Of a DNA stretch of 6,149 bases, positions 1-5,450 are shown piece after piece. The position numbers were made by a program, and so were the translations under genes. Origin of the DNA: UBA1038 sp964481445 (GTDB taxonomy: Bacteria > Bacillota > Clostridia > Christensenellales > Aristaeellaceae). The number at the start of each line of letters is the position of its first letter. The stretch's first letter is position 1. Below the pieces are notes generated by a model. It saw nothing but the letters and a program-made list of their open reading frames with translations, made no database searches and was not told where the DNA came from. The stretch covers positions 1-6,149 of the forward strand of contig CAYZTQ010000104.1 in the NCBI GenBank assembly GCA_964481445.1, written 5' to 3'.

Positions 1-565
1 CCTTCGACCGGTTTACCTCTCAACCTAATTTCCACTTGAGTGGAGCTTATTCTGAAACGGGGCCTTAACAACCACTGCCATTCTTTTCCTGATAATGCAT
101 TCTTGCAATATCCTTACAGGCGATCATTCTTTTCTAAAAGTTTCCACTCTGCACCCGCTTCGAACAAAATTCGCAGGGCTCTCATTATGGCGTTTGGTGT
201 GGATACTCGGCTTGGCTTTGTTTGATGCCGAAATGAAAGTGCCCCCTTGCACCGCACTCACATCATGCCACAGTTTGAATTCGCATGCAAACAGTAGTCA
301 CTGCTTGAGCCCGGCTGTAGATTGCATCATAATACCTGCCACCACTGTTCGCGGGAAAACTACATGCCGTTCTGGCAATCGCGCCAAAGGTCGAGACCTA
401 TACGACGATGTTTTTTATCTTTTAAGAACCAAACTCAAGCGCCGCCTACGAAAACAGCATCGATATCTGACTGTCAATCTGACTGTCAATCTGACTGTCA
501 CTTTGGGCAGAATATGAGTTTTTTGATGAATCTGAGCTCAAGCGAACGTAAGTTCAAAAAAATGC
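1..565. other. Non-coding, lower-GC stretch with no supportable gene
   Basis: No reading frame here is convincing. The open frames on the plus strand (40-225, 95-517, 322-642) lack a ribosome binding site, have low-complexity unprotein-like translations, overlap each other, and the last runs into a tRNA gene. On the minus strand, 114-185 encodes only 23 residues with no ribosome binding site, and the frame remains open from 113 to the left edge. GC content is near 42-45% in the first 120 bases, clearly below the genes to the right. A small inverted repeat (TCCAC/GTGGA, 31-44) and a tandem repeat (465-500) are the only structures seen. The region lies beyond the terminator of the tRNA operon, so it may be intergenic sequence or decayed remains of a mobile element inserted near tRNA-Lys. 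Confidence 0.6.
465..500. repeat. Perfect 3 x 12 bp tandem repeat
   Basis: The unit ATCTGACTGTCA occurs three times without a mismatch at 465-476, 477-488 and 489-500. On the minus strand each unit reads TGACAGTCAGAT, so two of the junctions give TTGACA, a -35-like hexamer, spaced 12 bases apart. No suitable -10 follows at 16-18 bases. The repeat could be a slippage-prone microsatellite-like tract or a protein-binding array; nothing else distinguishes these. Confidence 0.85.
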
Positions 566-601
566 AAAATCCCTTGAAATCATTGAATTTCAAGGGATTT
601 T
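555..601 (-). terminator. Rho-independent terminator of the tRNA operon
   Basis: A perfect 15 bp stem (566-580 with 587-601) encloses a six-base loop (581-586). In the minus direction it starts only three bases beyond the CCA end of the last tRNA gene and is followed, after GCA, by seven T residues (plus-strand A run 556-562). This is where the leftward tRNA transcript should end. The plus-strand copy has only the five T residues at 598-602 that mostly belong to the stem, so a rightward function is less likely. Confidence 0.88.
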
Positions 602-604
602 TGC

Positions 605-680
605 TGGTGCGCCATCAGGGACTCGAACCCGGGACACCCTGATTAAGAGTCAGGTGCTCTACCAACTGAGCTAATGGCGC
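605..680 (-). tRNA. tRNA-Lys (anticodon CTT)
   Basis: Reading the minus strand from 680, the acceptor stem GCGCCAT pairs with ATGGCGC (609-615), followed by discriminator A (608) and an encoded CCA (605-607). The D arm (TAGCTCAGTTGGTAGAGC) is standard. The anticodon loop is CTCTTAA with anticodon CTT at 645-647, and the T loop is TTCGAGT. The T stem (CCGGG/CCCTG) has a C-U mismatch at 50-64. This is the last gene of the array, four bases after tRNA-Gly(TCC) and immediately before the terminator. Its body closely resembles the tRNA-Lys(TTT) gene at 971-1046, suggesting an old duplication with divergence in the acceptor and T stems. Confidence 0.97.
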
Positions 681-684
681 ATAG

Positions 685-758
685 TGGAGCGGGTGATGGG
701 AATCGAACCCACGTGACCAGCTTGGAAGGCTGGAGCTCTGCCATTGAGCTACACCCGC
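685..758 (-). tRNA. tRNA-Gly (anticodon TCC)
   Basis: The acceptor stem GCGGGTG (from 758) pairs with CACCCGC (689-695); discriminator T (688) and CCA (685-687) are encoded. The D arm is normal (TAGCTCAATGGCAGAGC), the anticodon stem is CCAGC/GCTGG around loop CTTCCAA, and anticodon TCC lies at 724-726. The T loop is canonical (TTCGATT). It reads GGA and, by wobble, GGG codons. It is the second glycine isoacceptor in the array, 22 bases after the GCC gene. Confidence 0.97.
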
Positions 759-780
759 GCAGCCATACCAGGATGGAAAG

Positions 781-856
781 TGGAGCGGTAGACGAGGCTC
801 GGACTCGCGACCTCAACCTTGGCAAGGTTGCGCTCTACCAACTGAGCTACTACCGC
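781..856 (-). tRNA. tRNA-Gly (anticodon GCC) with atypical T loop
   Basis: The acceptor stem GCGGTAG (from 856) pairs with CTACCGC (785-791), followed by discriminator T (784) and CCA (781-783). The anticodon stem CAACC/GGTTG holds loop TTGCCAA with anticodon GCC at 821-823. The D loop keeps the GG pair. The T stem is GCGAG/CTCGT with one G-T pair, and the T loop reads TCCGAGC instead of the usual TTCGANY. The nearly invariant U55 (pseudouridine) is therefore C, at position 802. The gene otherwise looks intact, so it is called functional, with this one oddity. Confidence 0.95.
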
Positions 857-864
857 ATAATGCT

Positions 865-948
865 TGGTGCGGACGAAGAGACTTGAACTCTTACGCCGTA
901 AGGCACTAGATCCTAAGTCTAGCGCGTCTGCCATTCCGCCACGCCCGC
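865..948 (-). tRNA. tRNA-Leu (anticodon TAG)
   Basis: This is a class II tRNA with a long variable arm (GCC/GGC stem, loop TTAC). The acceptor stem GCGGGCG (from 948) pairs with CGTCCGC (869-875) with one G-T pair; discriminator A (868) and CCA (865-867) are encoded. The anticodon stem CTAGA/TCTAG encloses loop CTTAGGA, with anticodon TAG at 913-915. The T arm AAGAG-TTCAAGT-CTCTT is normal. It reads CTA and, by wobble, other CTN codons. Confidence 0.97.
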
Positions 949-970
949 AAGCCATTGACCTTCGAAAAGG

Positions 971-1046
971 TGGTGACCCATCCGCGACTCGAACGCGGGA
1001 CACCTTGATTAAAAGTCAAGTGCTCTGCCAACTGAGCTAATGGGTC
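971..1046 (-). tRNA. tRNA-Lys (anticodon TTT)
   Basis: The acceptor stem GACCCAT (from 1046) pairs with ATGGGTC (975-981), then discriminator A (974) and CCA (971-973). The register is fixed by T8-A9-G10 following the acceptor stem. The anticodon loop is CTTTTAA with anticodon TTT at 1011-1013. The T arm CCGCG-TTCGAGT-CGCGG is fully paired. It reads AAA/AAG and complements the CTT isoacceptor at the end of the array, to which it is similar across the D and anticodon arms. Confidence 0.97.
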
Positions 1047-1050
1047 AGGA

Positions 1051-1125
1051 TGGCTGGGGTGGCAGGGATCGAACCTACGAATGCGGGAGTCAAAGTCCCG
1101 TGCCTTACCGCTTGGCTACACCCCA
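1051..1125 (-). tRNA. tRNA-Gln (anticodon TTG)
   Basis: The acceptor stem TGGGGTG (from 1125) pairs with CACCCCA (1055-1061), followed by discriminator G (1054) and CCA (1051-1053). A first base pair of U-A with discriminator G is typical for bacterial glutamine tRNAs. The D arm is TAGCCAAGCGGTAAGGC, the anticodon stem CGGGA/TCCCG, the loop CTTTGAC with anticodon TTG at 1091-1093, and the T loop TTCGATC. Only four bases separate it from tRNA-Lys(TTT). Confidence 0.97.
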
Positions 1126-1148
1126 ACACCCGGCGCGCATGACCGAAG

Positions 1149-1225
1149 TGGGGTGGGTAGTCGGATTTGAACCGACGACATCCAGATCCACAATCTGGCG
1201 CTCTAACCACTGAACTATACCCACC
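1149..1225 (-). tRNA. tRNA-His (anticodon GTG)
   Basis: The acceptor stem GTGGGTA (from 1224) pairs with TACCCAC (1153-1159). The base before it is G (1225), and the discriminator is C (1152). This supplies the encoded G-1:C73 pair that histidyl-tRNA synthetase needs, so the gene start is set at 1225. CCA is encoded at 1149-1151. The anticodon stem CCAGA/TCTGG surrounds loop TTGTGGA with anticodon GTG at 1189-1191, and the T loop is TTCAAAT. Confidence 0.97.
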
Positions 1226-1231
1226 ACAGGT

Positions 1232-1308
<77 letters not shown>

Positions 1309-1369
1309 ATCACCGTCGGTACAGCGACGAAGGGAATCCGGAGGAATCCATTCCTGCTGACAAGTAGAA

Positions 1370-1398
1370 ATATTAGCACAGGCATGAATAGGTGTCAA
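1370..1398 (-). promoter_or_regulatory. Promoter of the tRNA operon
   Basis: On the minus strand, a perfect -35 TTGACA (1398-1393) is followed by exactly 17 bases and a -10 TAATAT (1375-1370, four of six matches). The -10 is preceded by TGC, giving the TGn extended -10 element. A/T tracts upstream of the -35 (about 1400-1440) resemble an UP element, as is common for stable-RNA promoters. Transcription would start near 1363. No other promoter of this quality is seen ahead of the tRNA genes. Confidence 0.85.
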
Positions 1399-1454
1399 CA
1401 CAAAAGCGCAAATTTTTCAGAAGTTTTCGCTTCAAACTTTCACAGCTGAACAGC

Positions 1455-1505
1455 GGGGGAACACCTTCGGCAGTTCCCGCGGGCGGGTGAGGGAGATCAT
1501 CCCTC
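1455..1505. other. Two adjacent GC-rich hairpins in the divergent spacer
   Basis: GGGAAC (1457-1462) pairs with GTTCCC (1473-1478) around a loop containing C-TTCG-G. GAGGGA (1489-1494) pairs with TCCCTC (1500-1505) around a five-base loop. Neither has a T run on either side, so they are not ordinary terminators. They lie between the leftward tRNA promoter and the rightward promoter candidate at 1537, outside both predicted transcripts. Their role, if any, is unknown. Confidence 0.4.
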
Positions 1506-1536
1506 CCGCGCGTCCATGTTTCGGTTTACCCCAGTG

Positions 1537-1565
1537 CTGTCAAAGCGGTGAAATATGGATATAAT
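1537..1565 (+). promoter_or_regulatory. Candidate rightward promoter with perfect -10
   Basis: A consensus TATAAT (1560-1565) stands 17 bases after CTGTCA (1537-1542), which matches four of six -35 positions. Transcription would start near 1572, about 210 bases ahead of the DUF2130 gene. No better-spaced promoter is visible closer to that gene: TTGAAA at 1743 and TATGAT at 1760 are only 11 bases apart. Confidence 0.5.
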
Positions 1566-1571
1566 AAAAGA

Positions 1572-1760
1572 ACATACGCTGGCGGAATCGTCGGATAAGC
1601 AGTCCGCGGCGTCCTGGTAAGCCGCCAGAGGCCAGGCACTTCTTGCCTAGGGCGCGCTGAAAGACACTGCGCCCTCTGCCTGATTCGCCGATCATCCACA
1701 TGGCTTGTGGTTCTGCCAGGGGTTTCGCACGATGTCCCAGGCTTGAAACACCGTGACTAT
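1572..1760 (+). ncRNA. Candidate structured leader or small RNA, class not assigned
   Basis: The stretch between the promoter at 1537-1565 and the ribosome binding site at 1768 is about 190 bases and rich in inverted repeats. CTGGCGG (1579-1585) pairs with CCGCCAG (1622-1628), with a small inner stem CGGA/TCCG (1592-1595, 1603-1606). AGGCA pairs with TGCCT (1634-1638, 1644-1648). AGGGCGC pairs with GCGCCCT (1649-1655, 1669-1675). Alternative pairing CAGAGG (1627-1632) with CCTCTG (1673-1678) would compete with these, as a switch could. I see no signature of the common riboswitches, T-boxes, SRP RNA, RNase P RNA or tmRNA. A 6S-like regulatory RNA is conceivable from size and hairpin richness only. 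No plus-strand terminator precedes the gene at 1781, so a 5' leader is the simpler reading. In the minus direction the 1579-1628 stem is followed by TTCTTTT, so a leftward RNA is not excluded. Confidence 0.3.
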
Positions 1761-1780
1761 ATGATACAAGGAGAAAACCC

Positions 1781-3046
1781 ATGAACGCGACCACCATTGT
1801 CTGCCCGCACTGCAGGCGGCCCTTTGAAATCAGCCAGGCCATCCAGCACCAGATCGAGGATGAGCTGCTGCGCGCCAAGGACGAGCAGAGCGAAACGCTG
1901 AAGCGCGAGCTGGAGGAGGCGGCGGAAATCAAGCTGCGCCGCGCGGTGCAGAGCGCGCGCGAGGCGGCGGGAGAGGATGCCCGGCTGCTTTTGGACCGCG
2001 AGCGGCAGGCCATGAAGCTGGCGCTTGAAAAGGCGAAGCAGACCGCGCTGTTTGAGGCGGAGCAGGCAAGGCAGCAGACGGAGCTTGAAACCGAGCGGCT
2101 GAAAAAGCAGGCCCAGAGCGCGGACGAGAACATGAAGAAGATGCGCGAGCAGATGACCAAGCTGCTGGACGAGCTGAGCCTTGCCAACCGGGCGAGGGAG
2201 GAGGCGCAGCTCGCCGCCCGCCGCGAGCTGATGGAAAAGGAGGCCCTGATCCGCAAGGAAGCCGTACAGAAGGCCTCTGACGACTTCAATACGAAAATCC
2301 GCGAGCAGGAGGAAACGATCAACCGGCTGCGCGAGCAGCTGACCAGCGCCAAGCAGGTGGCCGAGCAGGGCTCGCAGCAGCTGCAGGGCGAAATACTGGA
2401 GCTGGATATTGAGGAGAACCTGCGCGCCGCCTTCCCGCTGGACAGAATCACCGAGGTCAAAAAGGGAGAGCGCGGCAGCGATATCCGCCAGGTGGTCAAC
2501 GAGCGGCTCTACCAGAACTGCGGCCTGATCCTGTGGGAGTGCAAAAACGCCAAGACCTATCAGCAGGCCTGGCTCGGCAAACTGAAGGACGAACTGGCCG
2601 AGGAGAAGGCGCAGATCGGCGTCCTTGTGTTCAGCCCCACCGACGGCAGCGGGCCGGATTACGAGCAGCTGGCGGACAATGTCTGGCTGGTGAAGCCGCG
2701 CTACGCGGGTATGCTGGCCGCCCTGCTGCGCGAGGTGCTGGTCAAAGTGTTTGTCGCCAACCGCAACAACGAGGGCAGGGACGTCAAGACCGAAATGGTG
2801 TACAACTATCTGACAGGCGGCGAGTTTGCCAGCCGCATCCGCTACATCATCGAATCCTACGACGAGATAACCAGGCAGCTGGATACCGAGAAGAAACAGG
2901 CCCAGCGGCGCTGGGCGGCGCAGGAGAAGATTCTGCAGAAGGTCACGGCCAGTCTCTACGGCATGAGCGGCGACCTGCAGGGCATCGCGGGCAAGGAGAT
3001 CATCGCCCTGCCGGGCATGGGCGCGGAAAGCGAAGAAGAAGAATAA
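1781..3046 (+). CDS. DUF2130 family protein, coiled coil plus PD-(D/E)XK-like domain
   Basis: The 421-residue product has the usual length and layout of the DUF2130 family. A CPHC knuckle (residues 8-11, half of a zinc ribbon) opens the protein. A long, highly charged helical region at about 20-200 is predicted as coiled coil. A compact domain at about 200-345 follows: QGEILELDIEENL (202-214), GSD with D234, and LWECKNAK with E253 and K255. The D...ExK spacing matches the PD-(D/E)XK nuclease fold, to which I believe this family has been related. A second helical segment (about 350-392) and an acidic tail (ESEEEE) close the protein. The start is set by AAGGAG (1768-1773), seven bases before ATG. 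The biological role is unknown; a DNA-processing nuclease is inference from the motif. The gene appears monocistronic: the next gene has its own promoter 39 bases downstream. Confidence 0.92.
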   Translation: MNATTIVCPHCRRPFEISQAIQHQIEDELLRAKDEQSETLKRELEEAAEIKLRRAVQSAREAAGEDARLLLDRERQAMKLALEKAKQTALFEAEQARQQTELETERLKKQAQSADENMKKMREQMTKLLDELSLANRAREEAQLAARRELMEKEALIRKEAVQKASDDFNTKIREQEETINRLREQLTSAKQVAEQGSQQLQGEILELDIEENLRAAFPLDRITEVKKGERGSDIRQVVNERLYQNCGLILWECKNAKTYQQAWLGKLKDELAEEKAQIGVLVFSPTDGSGPDYEQLADNVWLVKPRYAGMLAALLREVLVKVFVANRNNEGRDVKTEMVYNYLTGGEFASRIRYIIESYDEITRQLDTEKKQAQRRWAAQEKILQKVTASLYGMSGDLQGIAGKEIIALPGMGAESEEEE

Positions 3047-3084
3047 GCGGCGCTGTTTCTACCCGGCGCGATGATGTTCGGCTG

Positions 3085-3113
3085 TTGACTATCTGATATC
3101 AAAATGATATCAT
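3085..3113 (+). promoter_or_regulatory. Promoter of the ABC transporter operon
   Basis: TTGACT (3085-3090, five of six) is followed by exactly 17 bases and TATCAT (3108-3113, five of six). Transcription would start near 3120, giving a leader of only about 15 bases before the ATPase gene. The paired palindrome at 3094-3112 fills the spacer and overlaps the -10, so the promoter is probably controlled by a repressor. Confidence 0.75.
3094..3112. promoter_or_regulatory. Putative operator, paired palindrome
   Basis: TGATATCAAAATGATATCA consists of two identical 8 bp palindromes (3094-3101 and 3105-3112) separated by AAA. The pair is also one 19 bp inverted repeat apart from its centre. The half-site centres are 11 bases apart, about one helical turn, so two protein subunits would sit on the same face. 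A bound repressor would block RNA polymerase. In related operons a GntR-type (YtrA-like) gene often precedes the ATPase, but none is present here; the regulator is unidentified. Confidence 0.65.
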
Positions 3114-3134
3114 TCCTCCCGAAAAGGGGATGAA

Positions 3135-3857
3135 ATGATGAGCATTCTTGAGATAGAAGGGTTCAGCAAAAGCTACTCGGGCAAGACAAGGGCCGTGGAC
3201 AGCCTGAACCTGCGGCTGGAGGCCGGAGATATCTGCGGCTTTATCGGCAAGAACGGAGCGGGCAAAACCACCACGCTGCGGGCAATCGCGGGCATATTGC
3301 GCTTTCAGGAGGGCGAGATCCGCATCGACGGCGTATCGGTACGCGAAGACCCGCTGGCCTGCAAGAAGAAAATCGCCTACATCCCCGACAATCCGGATCT
3401 GTACGAGTTTCTGACCGGCGCCCAGTACCTGAACTTCATCGCCGACCTGTTTGAGCTGCCGCCCGAGGTGCGCAGGGAGCGGATCGCCTATTATCTGGAG
3501 GCGCTCGACCTGACTAGCCGCGCGCAGGATCTGATCTCCAGCTATTCGCACGGCATGAAGCAGAAGCTGGCCATGATCGGCGGCTTCATCCACAGGCCCC
3601 TGCTGTTTCTGATGGATGAGCCCTTTGTGGGGCTTGACCCGGAGGCCGTGGTGCGCGTGCGCCGCATGATTCAGGAGTTCTGCCGGGAGGGCAGCGCGGT
3701 GCTGTTTTCCACCCATGTGCTGGAAGTGGCGGAGAAGCTGTGCAGCAAGGTGGCCATCATCAGGCAGGGCCGCCTGATCGCCTCCGGCCCCACCGATGAG
3801 GTGCGGGATGGGCAAAGCCTGGAAAGCCGTTTTCTGGAGGCGATGCAGGATGGCTGA
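3135..3857 (+). CDS. ABC transporter ATP-binding protein
   Basis: A 240-residue nucleotide-binding subunit, complete for a single-domain ATPase of the drug/lipid-exporter type. Visible motifs are Walker A GKNGAGKT (38-45), a Q-loop position in AYIPDNPDLYEFLT where the usual Q is D85, the signature YSHGMKQ (137-143), Walker B LLFLMDEP (156-163), D-loop GLDP (166-169) and the switch histidine in STH (H194). The protein should hydrolyse ATP at the cytoplasmic face and drive the permease encoded next. The ribosome binding site is AAGGGGA (3124-3130). Two adjacent ATG codons (3135 and 3138) can serve as start; 3135 is kept, but 3138 has the more usual spacing. Its last eight bases overlap the permease gene, implying coupled translation. 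The substrate cannot be read from the sequence. Confidence 0.95.
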   Translation: MMSILEIEGFSKSYSGKTRAVDSLNLRLEAGDICGFIGKNGAGKTTTLRAIAGILRFQEGEIRIDGVSVREDPLACKKKIAYIPDNPDLYEFLTGAQYLNFIADLFELPPEVRRERIAYYLEALDLTSRAQDLISSYSHGMKQKLAMIGGFIHRPLLFLMDEPFVGLDPEAVVRVRRMIQEFCREGSAVLFSTHVLEVAEKLCSKVAIIRQGRLIASGPTDEVRDGQSLESRFLEAMQDG

Positions 3858-5436
3858 TCTTCGCCTGTTGCTTCGCCTTGAGCGCATGAACCTGTTTCGT
3901 ATCAATGAGATACGCTTCACACAGGATAAAAAGCAGAAGCGCCGCCTTGTGCTGATGCTCTTTCTTTATATTGTTCTCGCGCTGATGGGGCTTGCCTACG
4001 CTTCCCTATTGATGTGGGGGCTGTATGAGGGCGGGCTCGCGCGCCTGCTGCCCGCCCTGTCCGTGCTGCTGGGCGCGATGCTCAGCCTGACGGTGAGCGT
4101 CATCCGCGCGCAGGGGCTGTTCTTTTCGCCGCAGGGCTATGAAAGGCTGGCGGCGCTGCCTCTCAAGAATTCCTCCATCATTTTCTCCCGTCTGATCGGC
4201 GTTTATGTATCCGCCCTTTCTGTGAGCACGGCTGCCTTTCTGCCCGCCTGCGTGTTCTATCTGCTTTCCTTTGGTTTTTCACTTGAAAAGGCTCTGCTGT
4301 GGCTGACGATGCTGCTGCTCGCGCCCCTGCCGGCGATGTCGGCCGGACTGCTGCTCGCCGTGGCGCCGGCCCTGCTGCTGCACCGGCTCAAAAACCGCAG
4401 CCTGCTTTCCGCCCTGATCACCGTGCCGCTGATTTCCTACCTGATGCTGCGGCTTTACAGCCTGCCCATGCAAAAAATGGACGGCGCTGCCCTGCTGGGG
4501 ATGATCGGCGGCGGGATAGAAAGCAGCCTGTCCGGCTTCTATCCGCCCGCGCGGCTGGCCCCGGGCCTGATTGCGGGAGACGCGGGGAGCCTGCTTGCCT
4601 TCGCCGCCTTTTCCCTCCTCCCCCTCGCGCTGGTCAGCCTGGCGCTGATCAAGTTCTACGCGCCGCTGCAGGCCCTGCTGGGGAAGGTGCACCTGCGCCG
4701 CGCCAAAGCCCGGGCCCTCCGCGCGAAAAGCCCGCTGCTTGCACTGACGCTGAAGGAAGCCCGACGCATGGCGGCCTCTCCTCTCTACCTGATCAATACC
4801 GGCGTGGGCCTCTGGATGACGCCGATGGCCCTGCTGTTCCTGCCCGCGGTCAACCCCGGCCTGCTCGGGGCGGCCCTGTCGCTGTCTGCCGTGCGGGAGG
4901 CTGTTTCGCGCTACCTGCCGCTGGCGGCCTGCGCCTTCAGCGCCATTGCCCTGCCCGCCACGGTGAGCATCTCGATGGAGGGCAAAAGCGCCTGGCTGAT
5001 GTGCACGGCCCCTGTTTCCACCGGCGTGCTGCTGGGCGCGAAGGCGCTGTTCAGTCTGCTGTTCTGCCTGCCGCCCATCCTGCTGACTGCGGCGCTGCTC
5101 GCGCTGCATTTAAGGCTTTCGGCCGCCCTGTTCCTGCTCTGCCTGCTGCTGCCGCTCAGCCTGTGCGCCGCCTGCACCGCCATCGGCCTGTCGCTGGATC
5201 GGCGCTTCGCGCGCTACGACTGGGAAAACGAGCAGCAGATCATCAAAAACTCGGCGCAGACCGGCCTCGGCCTGCTGGCGGCACTGATTCTGCTGGCGCT
5301 GATGTATGCCTGCTTCCGTTTTATACCCGAAGGGCTTATACTGCCTGCAGGCTTCGGTCTTTGCGCGCTGCTGGTCCTCTCGGCCCTCGCGCTGCTTCGC
5401 AGGCTGTTTAAGACCCCTGTGTACCAGATCCCCTGA
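3850..5436 (+). CDS. ABC-2-type exporter permease (large, PF16949-like)
   Basis: A 528-residue, very hydrophobic integral membrane protein with a basic amino-terminal segment (residues 1-32), a first membrane span at about 33-58 and roughly 10-12 spans in all. A polar linker (about 277-310, HLRRAKARALRAKS then LTLKEARR) divides it into two halves. The second half carries SISMEGKSAWLMCTAPVS (373-390), resembling the conserved EGK-W-P motif of large two-half exporter permeases in Gram-positives. The start is ATG 3850, not an earlier in-frame ATG at 3796: TGGAGG (3835-3840) lies nine bases upstream, and the 18 extra residues would overlap the ATPase gene and look unrelated. ATG overlaps the ATPase stop by eight bases, so the two should be made together and form one complex. 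The cargo is unknown; drugs, peptides or lipids are all possible. Confidence 0.9.
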   Translation: MADLRLLLRLERMNLFRINEIRFTQDKKQKRRLVLMLFLYIVLALMGLAYASLLMWGLYEGGLARLLPALSVLLGAMLSLTVSVIRAQGLFFSPQGYERLAALPLKNSSIIFSRLIGVYVSALSVSTAAFLPACVFYLLSFGFSLEKALLWLTMLLLAPLPAMSAGLLLAVAPALLLHRLKNRSLLSALITVPLISYLMLRLYSLPMQKMDGAALLGMIGGGIESSLSGFYPPARLAPGLIAGDAGSLLAFAAFSLLPLALVSLALIKFYAPLQALLGKVHLRRAKARALRAKSPLLALTLKEARRMAASPLYLINTGVGLWMTPMALLFLPAVNPGLLGAALSLSAVREAVSRYLPLAACAFSAIALPATVSISMEGKSAWLMCTAPVSTGVLLGAKALFSLLFCLPPILLTAALLALHLRLSAALFLLCLLLPLSLCAACTAIGLSLDRRFARYDWENEQQIIKNSAQTGLGLLAALILLALMYACFRFIPEGLILPAGFGLCALLVLSALALLRRLFKTPVYQIP

Positions 5437-5450
5437 TGAAGGAGAGAAAC

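Noticed and set aside
1..185. Minus-strand coding traces: a 23-residue frame (185-114) and an open frame continuing from 113 to the left edge
   Set aside because: They share one frame interrupted by a TAA and look slightly protein-like, but there is no ribosome binding site and the total is too short to judge without sequence to the left.
95..517. Open frame of 140 codons on the plus strand in the left flank (also 40-225 and 322-642)
   Set aside because: No ribosome binding site, overlapping alternatives, low-complexity Ser/Thr/Cys-rich translation, and the carboxy end is made of the tandem repeat; the 322-642 frame runs through the terminator into a tRNA gene.
1743..1765. TTGAAA and TATGAT just upstream of the DUF2130 start as a promoter
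   Set aside because: The hexamers are 11 bases apart, too close for sigma-70-type recognition.
1540..2499. Minus-strand open frame of 319 codons
   Set aside because: It is antisense to the coiled-coil coding region; its Ser/Arg/Cys-rich translation is the expected reverse reading of GC-rich Glu/Lys/Ala codons, and no ribosome binding site supports it.
3047..3084. Terminator after the DUF2130 gene
   Set aside because: Only a 4 bp GCGC pairing is possible and no T tract follows, so some read-through into the exporter genes cannot be excluded.
3796..3849. An 18-residue longer amino end for the permease
   Set aside because: ATG 3850 has TGGAGG nine bases upstream and gives the normal tight overlap with the ATPase stop; the extension is cysteine/arginine-rich and shares bases with the ATPase carboxy end.
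3099..3920. Minus-strand open frame opposite the ATPase gene
   Set aside because: The plus strand carries all ABC ATPase motifs; the reverse frame has no domain signature.
4279..5411. Minus-strand (4279-5109) and alternative plus-frame (4299-5411) open frames inside the permease gene
   Set aside because: Gln/Arg/Gly-rich and Ala/Pro/Gly-rich translations are frame shadows of the Leu/Ala-rich membrane protein, which has start, ribosome binding site and operon context.
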